Below, piece after piece: positions 35,969-42,696 of a DNA stretch of 42,696 nt. The translations under genes were made by a program, and so were the position numbers. The stretch's first letter is position 1, and each line of letters begins with the position of its first letter. The DNA comes from Tubiluchus corallicola. Its lineage: Eukaryota > Priapulida > Priapulimorpha > Priapulimorphida > Tubiluchidae. The notes beneath the pieces are model-generated. The model searched no databases, had not been told where the DNA came from, and saw only the letters and a list, made by a program, of their open reading frames with translations. The DNA lies in assembly GCA_030141605.1 (NCBI GenBank), contig JAQGDQ010000237.1, forward strand, positions 183,501-226,196, read 5' to 3'.

Positions 35969-38900
35969 ATGTCTATACAGACTCGTAGTAAAACGGCTAA
36001 GATGGAAAAAGCGTTAAAAAGTACATATGAATCAGGAGACGAACAACATCTTTCTGATACTGAAACTGAATTTGAGGCAGAAACTTTGGATCAAACTTCA
36101 TCTGTTGATCCGCTTCCCTCAGATGGTTATCAAGGGGTTAAACCTAAGAAGCCTGTTGTTACTGTCACTACTACTGACACGCTAGCTTCGACGACAGCGG
36201 CTAAACCTGTAACTACGGGTACGGCTACAATTACTACTACAGCTATTCCTTTGCTGCCTACTTCGAATCCTGCAGCTGCGATGAAAATCGAACCCCAGCA
36301 AGTGGCGGCCAACGCTAGACTTTCTTCTTTTATGCTTATCCGAGCCAAACAAATTGAACAAATACACAAAGATGAACTAGAAGCCAACACTCTTATCTCA
36401 GCTTCTTCTAGTGTTATCTCACGAAACCCCAGTCAATATTTACAGCGGGTTAAAACTTGCATAGCCTCACTCAAGGCCAGACTTCAGAAGATAGACCAAT
36501 TGTCAGAATCGATCTTGCAACTATCGGACCCCCACTCTGTGCTTGAGCTTACTGCACGCTATACAGATGAAGACATCTTACTGTCTAACCAAGTGACTTC
36601 TCTGATTGCCCAATTAGACATTAAGACTGACAGTGACTTACGAACTAGCATCTCACCTCAGTCACCAACTCCATTTCATCAGTCATCATTCAGTTCACCG
36701 CATGCTTATAGTAGAATTCCTAAACTTGAGATTAAACCATTTAACGGAAATATACTTGAATGGCAAACCTTTTGGTCAATGTTTTCTGATGTTGTTGATT
36801 CTAATCCTGATCTATCTAAAGTTCAAAAATTTCAGCATTTAAAATCTAAACTTACAGGTGTTGCTGCTCGCGCAGTCGAGGGTTACATAGTTAATGATTC
36901 TAATTATTCTACTGTTATTGATTTATTGAAAGACAGGTTCGGCTGCCACGAAACGATTATTCAGCGGCATCACAAGGAGTTGACACACCTAGAAAAGTGT
37001 GGTGATGGTTTAAAAAATTTACGCAGGTTTTTGGATAAAATCGAAGTTCATCTGAGATCCATTGAGAGTACAGGTCGCAGCGTTGATAGTTCCTTTGTTG
37101 TACCGCTTATAGCCGAGAAACTTCCATATAAGGTGCTTTCGGCTATTCAAACGACAAAAGACATGACTAAGTCCAAATCGTGGTCAGTGGAAGAGTTACG
37201 TAATAGCTTGCGTGACTATGTGATACGACTGGAAGCTTTAGAAGAACAGCTTCACCGTCAACCTTCCACCCCTTCGTCATGGAAATCGGATCGTCCTAAG
37301 CCGGCTAGCACTACTAGAAATGACAGCGTGCTGCAGGCGGTGGATCGACCAGCTAATGCTGTTAAACGTCCAGGGAATTTCAACAGAGGTAAGCGCTCCT
37401 TTTGTATTTACTGCAAAAGTTCTGGACACTTTAATGATGACTGTGATGTTTATACAACTATTTCTGCTCGAAAATCTTTGCTAGTTAATCGTTGTTTGAA
37501 ATGTTTAAATGATAGTCATTATTCTTCACAGTGTAAATCATCAGGATTTTGTGCATACTGCAAAGTTCCTGGTCACCACAGAAGCCTCTGTCCGAAGCGC
37601 TACCCTCAGGGCAATGTAGAACACAAGAAGTTATCCCAGCAACAATCTTCGAAGAAACCTTTACTGTCTCAGACAGCTTCCGAAAACGCTCTATACTCAT
37701 CTGAAGAACGTGTTTTTCTGTTGACAGCTTCCTGCGTTCTTGGCAACCCTTTTTCGGGTGCCAAATTACCCACGCGCTGCTGGATGGATACAGGGAGTCA
37801 ATGTTCTTACATGACAATGCAGTTTGCCCAACAGCTAGGTCTCAAGCTCAGTAAACTTGATCATCTCTACCTTGGCACCTTCGGCACTAATAGTGTGCAA
37901 AGAGTACCTTGCTATACTTCCAGCGTGAACATGCTTACCAAAGACAACAAAACTTTACCGATGGTAGTCCGTGTTGTTGAGACAATCTCTCTCGCCACTC
38001 ATCGTCTAGTTTTGCCTAATGACATCTCAAATTACTTGAACCGTACTTATGGGCCATCTTTGGCTGACGACTTCTGTAATACTGACGGCACTTTAACCCG
38101 AATTGATTTTCTCCTTGGCAACGACTATTTTTTCGAGATACTTAAACCATTAAAAATAGAAGTTATACCAGGATTTTATCTCTTTGATTCTCACCTTGGG
38201 TATATTCTTGGAGGCAGAATACCCAATTATCAAATCCTTGAAACTACACCGCCCCACAAATCCAGTCTTTTGTGCTTTGAACCAGGCGTGAGAACTGATG
38301 GTCTAGACGAGCCTCATAATTCTACTAATATTTTTGAAACAGTTTTTGCTAGCTTTGACCACCAAAATAAAAGCAAACCCATTGATGCTGATGTAGACAG
38401 GTTCTGGGAATTGGATACAATTGGCATTTCTGACTGTCCTACCAATTCCGGTGATGTGGAAGCGGAGAAAAATTTCAAAAACACTATAGAGTACAGAGAA
38501 GGAAGATATTACGTTTCATGGCCTTGGAGAAAGAGACAAGAGGTGCTACCAGATAATTATGCTCTGTCAATTGGTATGTTAAAATCTTGTTTGCGCAGAC
38601 TCTCCTCCAAACCAGAGTTGTTGGAGAAGTATCATGGTATTATTCAGGAACAACTTGGCAAGGGAATAATCGAACTTGTGACAGATGACACTATCACAGG
38701 TAACACATTACATTATCTTCCTCACCACCCAGTGATAACACCACAGCGTGCTAGCACAAAGATACGTATTGTGTATAACGCATCAGCTAAAGCTAATAAG
38801 GCTAGTCCTTCTCTCAACGAATGTTTATATAGAGGAGCTGTACTTATGCCTGACCTATGTGGGATTTTATTACGTTTCAGGATGCATCCGTATGCTATTG

Positions 38901-41900
38901 TTAGTGATATCGAAAAGGCATTTTTGGCGGTGGGTCTTTTAGAGCCTGACCGTGATGTTACACGTTTTTTATGGATTAAAAACCCTAGTAATGTGAGTGT
39001 CACACCTGATAACCTACAAATTTTTCGTTTCCAGAGGGTCCCGTTCGGCATTCTTTGTTCACCGCATCTTCTATCAGGGACTGTACGATATCATTTACAA
39101 AAAATGGAAAACGAGGTACCTGCTGCTAAATTGATTTTACCAAATATCTATGTCGATAATGTCATTTTAGGCGTGAATTCCACAGAAGAGGCAACTTCTT
39201 TTTACTTTCAAGCAAAACAACTGTTCTCCTCTGCATCGATGAACCTTCGTCAATGGGGATCCAACAACAAAGACTTCATCGACTTGGTTCCAAAGGATGA
39301 CAAAGTTCAATCCACGGAGATCAAAGTACTAGGTTTGAAGTGGAACACAGAAACGGATACGTTAAGTATTTCTCATAAGCTGCTTCCTAATTTACATAAC
39401 AGTGTTACTAAACGTGAAATTTTAAAGCAAGTTGCTTGTTACTTTGACCCACTTGGACTTTTTAGTGCAATTACCCTTAATGCTAAATTGTTTCTTGCAG
39501 AACTTTGGAAACTAAAATATGACTGGGATACTTCTTTGAGTCCTGAATTGGCTGAACGTTGGTTTGATATAGCTGACCATTTGTGTAATATAGTGTTAAT
39601 AAATTTTCCTAGATGCATTTGTTTTGATCCTATTAATGTTTTGCACTTTGAGCTCGCTTGTTTTGCAGACGCTTCAGCAGTTGCTTACAGCGCTGTAATT
39701 TATCTTCGCCAGCTACATCATGACGGCACTATTCGCACAGATTTGGTCTTCACCAAGACAAGACTGGCTCCAAAGAACACAACAATACCCAGGATGGAGT
39801 TGTTGGGAGTACTAATCTGCGCGAGAGCTGCCAACTTTGTTCGAGAACAGTTGAAGATAAGTGATGTTATATGCACTATTCTTACTGATTCACAGTGCGT
39901 TTTGCACTGGCTTCGCTCAAGTAAACCACTGAGTACATTTGTTACTAACAGAGTAAGTGAATTACGCAGCTACAATGATATGATTTTTCGCTATATACCG
40001 TCTGAAAACAACATTGCAGACTTTGCCACTAAACCAAATTCTGGTGTTCTTAATGAGACCTGGTTTAATGGTCCTGAATTTTTACTTCACGAAAAATCAT
40101 TGTGGCCTTCTAGTGATCTTCCACCTGTTAATTCAGACGAGTTAAAGCAAATCGAGTCAGAAATTAAACTTAATGATTCTTGTACTTTTGCTAAATTTGA
40201 ATCGTCACTCATGACTGTCGATGCAAATAAGGTAGATCTTACCGTGATTCCATTGTCTAACCATTCTTCATTTGTCAGGCTGGTTCGTGTTACATGCCTT
40301 GTTCTGAAAGCCATCAGGAAATTTCGTCGTGATCCAGATACGTCTCATCGCATCACCTCTCGTGATATGGAACACGCCACCTTGATGTGGGTAAGGCATA
40401 CTCAATCAGCATTTACACCTGAACAAATAAGGAACTTCCAAAACCTTGGCCCAATGGTCGATAATGATGGAATAATCAGATGCTGTGGTCGACTTGGTAA
40501 TCTGGACACCTATGGCTCACGAAAACCTGCGTTGTTACCAAAGGACCACCCCTTTACTCTGCTTCTGGTAAGACACTACCATGTAACTCATTTACACGTT
40601 GGAGCAGCTCAAACGTTGGCTCTGATACGTAAAAAGTACTGGATACCATCAGGACGCACTGCTGTCCGTAGTGTACTTTCTAAATGCACCATATGTCGTA
40701 AAGTCGAAGGAGGTCCTTTCCGTTTACCTAAAATGGCCGACCTACCTTCAACCCGTTTGTTTGAAAGTCGGTGTTTTCAATACACTGGACTAGATTATAT
40801 GGGACCAGTGATCACAAAAGAATTTTATGGCGGCAGTTCCAAGCCAATTTATGAAAAAGCTTGGATTTGTTTGTTCACCTGCCTTACAACCAGAGCAGTA
40901 CATCTAGAATTAGTAAATAATCTAACAGCTGAACATTTTCTTATGTGTTTGCGCCGTTTTTTTGGTAGACGTGGATTGCCAGATATTATAATTTCGGATA
41001 ATTTCTCGTCCTTCAAACTTGCCAAGCAAACGGTTACATACATTTTTGAAAATGCAATTCTAGATTTTTCAGCTTGCAAGGGTGTAGAGTGGAAATTCGT
41101 CACACAGTTATCACCATGGACTGGCGGATTTTTCGAACGGTTAGTTGCTTTGGTGAAGCGTTCTTTGAGAAAGGTAATCGGTAATCATCCTCTTTCACAT
41201 GCACATCTCAATACTTTGCTTATTGAAATAGAAAATGTTATCAATAATAGGCCTCTTACTTATATTGATGCTGACATAAATTCTACTCATGCTCTAACTC
41301 CTTCAGATTTTCTTAATCAGCAGATCTTGCACACTATGCCTGAGATGCACTACAGTGATACAGACTTTACAGTTGGTAAAGAAACCTCAGCACAGAAGTT
41401 ACTTGCCTTATGGAAGAAAGGTCAACGGATCCTTAGCAATTTCTGGCGAATCTGGAAAGATGAGTATCTTCTCAGTCTTAGAGAACAGCATCGCAAATAT
41501 ATTTCTCAACCTAAGGTAACCGTTCCGTTTACTCCTTGTATAGGGGATGTAGTACTGGTAGAAGACCAAAACCTTCCACGAGGACAGTGGCGCCTTGGCA
41601 AAGTTCTTAAATTGAAGCCTAGTGCAGATGGCTTAATTCGTAGTGTTGAAATTCTTGTTAATGGTTCCACTTTGAACAGAAATATTAAATGTCTGTACCC
41701 CCTTGAATATCATTTTCATAACTCATCTCATACGACTTTGACAGACGTTTCGACTGAACACGTGTCTTGTCTTAACAAGAATGATGCTGCTGCTTCCATT
41801 TCAGATGCGGATTCTTCACCTCTACCTGTCAGCGAACGTCCAAAGAGAGAAGCCGCCAAAAAGGCAAGAAAATGGCTAACAGATGTCAGCACCGACTTAT

Positions 41901-41914
41901 TATCTAGTGATTAG
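35969..41914 (+). CDS. BEL/Pao Gag-Pol polyprotein, 1981 aa, uninterrupted
   Basis: Single frame from ATG (after the acceptor-like TTTACAG) to TAG. Residues about 250-400: DUF1759-type Gag (IKPFNGNILEWQTFWSMF, then DRFG). Residues 478-540: CCHC knuckles (CIYCKSSGHFNDDC, CAYCKVPGHHRSLC). Residue 604 on: retropepsin-like site MDTGS. Reverse transcriptase: IRIVYNASAK (932), SDIEKAF with catalytic Asp 980, then YVDN at 1061-1064 where YxDD is usual. RNase H: Asp 1234, Glu 1277, Asp 1307. Integrase: zinc-binding H-H-C-C with HYHVTHLHVG near 1536 and CTIC at 1573-1576, then catalytic Asp 1609, Asp 1677 and Glu 1723. C-terminal DUF5641-type segment near 1835-1930 (LWKKGQRILSNFWRIWKDEY). One reading frame, no frameshift or env. 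The product would make virus-like particles, copy the RNA and integrate it. The absence of stops over 5.9 kb indicates recent selection. Confidence 0.96.
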   Translation: MSIQTRSKTAKMEKALKSTYESGDEQHLSDTETEFEAETLDQTSSVDPLPSDGYQGVKPKKPVVTVTTTDTLASTTAAKPVTTGTATITTTAIPLLPTSNPAAAMKIEPQQVAANARLSSFMLIRAKQIEQIHKDELEANTLISASSSVISRNPSQYLQRVKTCIASLKARLQKIDQLSESILQLSDPHSVLELTARYTDEDILLSNQVTSLIAQLDIKTDSDLRTSISPQSPTPFHQSSFSSPHAYSRIPKLEIKPFNGNILEWQTFWSMFSDVVDSNPDLSKVQKFQHLKSKLTGVAARAVEGYIVNDSNYSTVIDLLKDRFGCHETIIQRHHKELTHLEKCGDGLKNLRRFLDKIEVHLRSIESTGRSVDSSFVVPLIAEKLPYKVLSAIQTTKDMTKSKSWSVEELRNSLRDYVIRLEALEEQLHRQPSTPSSWKSDRPKPASTTRNDSVLQAVDRPANAVKRPGNFNRGKRSFCIYCKSSGHFNDDCDVYTTISARKSLLVNRCLKCLNDSHYSSQCKSSGFCAYCKVPGHHRSLCPKRYPQGNVEHKKLSQQQSSKKPLLSQTASENALYSSEERVFLLTASCVLGNPFSGAKLPTRCWMDTGSQCSYMTMQFAQQLGLKLSKLDHLYLGTFGTNSVQRVPCYTSSVNMLTKDNKTLPMVVRVVETISLATHRLVLPNDISNYLNRTYGPSLADDFCNTDGTLTRIDFLLGNDYFFEILKPLKIEVIPGFYLFDSHLGYILGGRIPNYQILETTPPHKSSLLCFEPGVRTDGLDEPHNSTNIFETVFASFDHQNKSKPIDADVDRFWELDTIGISDCPTNSGDVEAEKNFKNTIEYREGRYYVSWPWRKRQEVLPDNYALSIGMLKSCLRRLSSKPELLEKYHGIIQEQLGKGIIELVTDDTITGNTLHYLPHHPVITPQRASTKIRIVYNASAKANKASPSLNECLYRGAVLMPDLCGILLRFRMHPYAIVSDIEKAFLAVGLLEPDRDVTRFLWIKNPSNVSVTPDNLQIFRFQRVPFGILCSPHLLSGTVRYHLQKMENEVPAAKLILPNIYVDNVILGVNSTEEATSFYFQAKQLFSSASMNLRQWGSNNKDFIDLVPKDDKVQSTEIKVLGLKWNTETDTLSISHKLLPNLHNSVTKREILKQVACYFDPLGLFSAITLNAKLFLAELWKLKYDWDTSLSPELAERWFDIADHLCNIVLINFPRCICFDPINVLHFELACFADASAVAYSAVIYLRQLHHDGTIRTDLVFTKTRLAPKNTTIPRMELLGVLICARAANFVREQLKISDVICTILTDSQCVLHWLRSSKPLSTFVTNRVSELRSYNDMIFRYIPSENNIADFATKPNSGVLNETWFNGPEFLLHEKSLWPSSDLPPVNSDELKQIESEIKLNDSCTFAKFESSLMTVDANKVDLTVIPLSNHSSFVRLVRVTCLVLKAIRKFRRDPDTSHRITSRDMEHATLMWVRHTQSAFTPEQIRNFQNLGPMVDNDGIIRCCGRLGNLDTYGSRKPALLPKDHPFTLLLVRHYHVTHLHVGAAQTLALIRKKYWIPSGRTAVRSVLSKCTICRKVEGGPFRLPKMADLPSTRLFESRCFQYTGLDYMGPVITKEFYGGSSKPIYEKAWICLFTCLTTRAVHLELVNNLTAEHFLMCLRRFFGRRGLPDIIISDNFSSFKLAKQTVTYIFENAILDFSACKGVEWKFVTQLSPWTGGFFERLVALVKRSLRKVIGNHPLSHAHLNTLLIEIENVINNRPLTYIDADINSTHALTPSDFLNQQILHTMPEMHYSDTDFTVGKETSAQKLLALWKKGQRILSNFWRIWKDEYLLSLREQHRKYISQPKVTVPFTPCIGDVVLVEDQNLPRGQWRLGKVLKLKPSADGLIRSVEILVNGSTLNRNIKCLYPLEYHFHNSSHTTLTDVSTEHVSCLNKNDAAASISDADSSPLPVSERPKREAAKKARKWLTDVSTDLLSSD

Positions 41915-42549
41915 TGAATAGTAGTAGTGACAGACTTTGAACTCTCGTTTGTTGATCCAGTACGTCATGGTTATGCTGATGCAGTTGGTTTCCTGATTGG
42001 TTCAGGGCCCGTTCCAATTATGGTTACTAGTTGCGGTTATGATGGTTATGGTTATGTCAGTCACAGGTTATGGCAATGGTTACACTGCTATGCAGCTGAT
42101 GGATGGAGTTCATGCCACACTACGTTTGCTATATGGAGTCTAAGACAATATTAGCTATTATAAATTGTCCTGTCTTCATTTGTAAATATTGTAAAATACT
42201 TAGATTGCATAAAAAATCACCCCCAAAAACAATATAAAACACAAAACTAAATAGATAGTGTTCTTGCATTGTAACCATGTATAATCACAGATAGCCTGTG
42301 CTAGTTTATATAATTTTTGATATTTATTTGGATGTGCCTTTAAGGTACTTATTTTGATTTTTCTCACCCATATATTTTGACACATAACTTACGCATGTAT
42401 TTGATACAGTATTTGAGATAGATGGTAGGTTTTTGCAGGTTTCTCTGTGATCGTTATTTAGTTGTCTAGCATTTTACTACCTGATAGGATTGAGCAGGTT
42501 GTTTATTACTTGAACTTTGAACTTAAAATTTTTGTTTTCGTTTCCAGAG
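41915..42549 (+). other. 3' non-coding segment of the BEL element
   Basis: 635 bp between the gag-pol stop and the 3' LTR. In the pol frame, after TAG TGA, a 70-codon open stretch follows without an ATG at its head; a repeated GGTTATGG motif lies at about 42020-42085. The expected polypurine tract is not obvious: the bases just before the LTR are TTTCCAGAG. Confidence 0.55.
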
Positions 42550-42696
42550 TGTCACGGATTCCCGTGATTGAATTCTACTCTACAGCATTGTAAACTAGTT
42601 TATTCCGGTTCTATAACCTTTGCAAATTTATCTAGAGTGATTCAATTAGGTTAACCTTGAGTTATTCATACGGGCTTCATTCCGAAGCTATAAATT
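42550..42696 (+). repeat. 3' LTR of the BEL/Pao element, partial
   Basis: First 147 bp, starting TGTCACGGATTCCC, with no mismatch to 34642-34788. The rest lies outside the window. Confidence 0.97.

Larger units (their letters stand above)
34642..42696 (+). mobile_element. BEL/Pao LTR retrotransposon, apparently intact, 3' end cut by the window
   Basis: 5' LTR at 34642, leader, single gag-pol frame 35969-41914, 3' non-coding segment, and the first 147 bp of the 3' LTR from 42550. Those 147 bp are identical to 34642-34788. The order (DUF1759-type Gag, CCHC knuckles, aspartic protease, reverse transcriptase, RNase H, integrase, C-terminal DUF5641-type region) is that of BEL/Pao, not Ty3/gypsy. 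The target duplication cannot be read because the right end is outside. It sits in the sense direction within the putative TTYH intron 1. Confidence 0.95.

Noticed and set aside
36130-36390. Minus-strand Val/Ala-rich open frame inside the BEL gag
   Set aside because: Shadow of the Thr-rich coding strand; the same applies to the other minus-strand frames within 35969-41914.

Overview
The window is animal nuclear DNA, AT-rich and crowded with repeats. Its genes are short exons with canonical GT-AG junctions separated by long introns, and it carries BEL/Pao, LINE, hAT-like and pogo/Tigger-like mobile DNA. The gene content and repeats suggest an invertebrate, perhaps a mollusc or another protostome, but nothing seen fixes the species. 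No tRNA, rRNA, CRISPR or bacterial feature was found.

Layout. 1-2000: an (AAT)n microsatellite, then a 41-bp minisatellite of about 31 copies. 3318-11357 (+): a seven-exon NIPSNAP-like gene (256 aa) whose introns hold a CT microsatellite, a 20-bp-arm hairpin, two copies of a repeat called R1 here, a solo LTR, a small MITE and a degenerate minisatellite. 12264-15840: a third, inverted R1 copy split by a 2.65-kb terminal-inverted-repeat (TIR) element (12494-15141) that carries a two-exon gene of unknown function and a broken retroelement gag. 17406-18244: a pogo/Tigger-like MITE with a hAT-like element inside it. 18609-25225 (+): a second seven-exon NIPSNAP-like gene (255 aa), about 65% identical to the first by hand alignment and with the same intron phases. 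Its introns hold a near-perfect palindrome, a 5'-truncated LINE and two tandem arrays (66 bp x3, 136 bp x6).

26549-31011 (-): a mu-crystallin/ornithine cyclodeaminase family gene (CRYM), seven exons recognised, whose short last exon is missing from view and whose 3' side is occupied by a hAT-like MITE. 31588-31740 (+): the first exon of a tweety-family (TTYH) gene, divergent from CRYM across about 576 bp. The rest of the window to 42696 appears to be TTYH intron 1. It holds a second copy of the same hAT-like MITE and an apparently intact BEL/Pao retrotransposon with one 1981-codon gag-pol reading frame. The 147 bp of its 3' LTR inside the window are identical to the 5' LTR, so the insertion looks young.

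How the genes relate: the two NIPSNAP-like genes are a tandem duplication of a probable mitochondrial dimeric alpha-beta barrel protein. CRYM is convergent with the second copy and divergent from TTYH. Nothing shows that these host genes form a pathway; the dominant theme is nested mobile-element insertion around and inside them.
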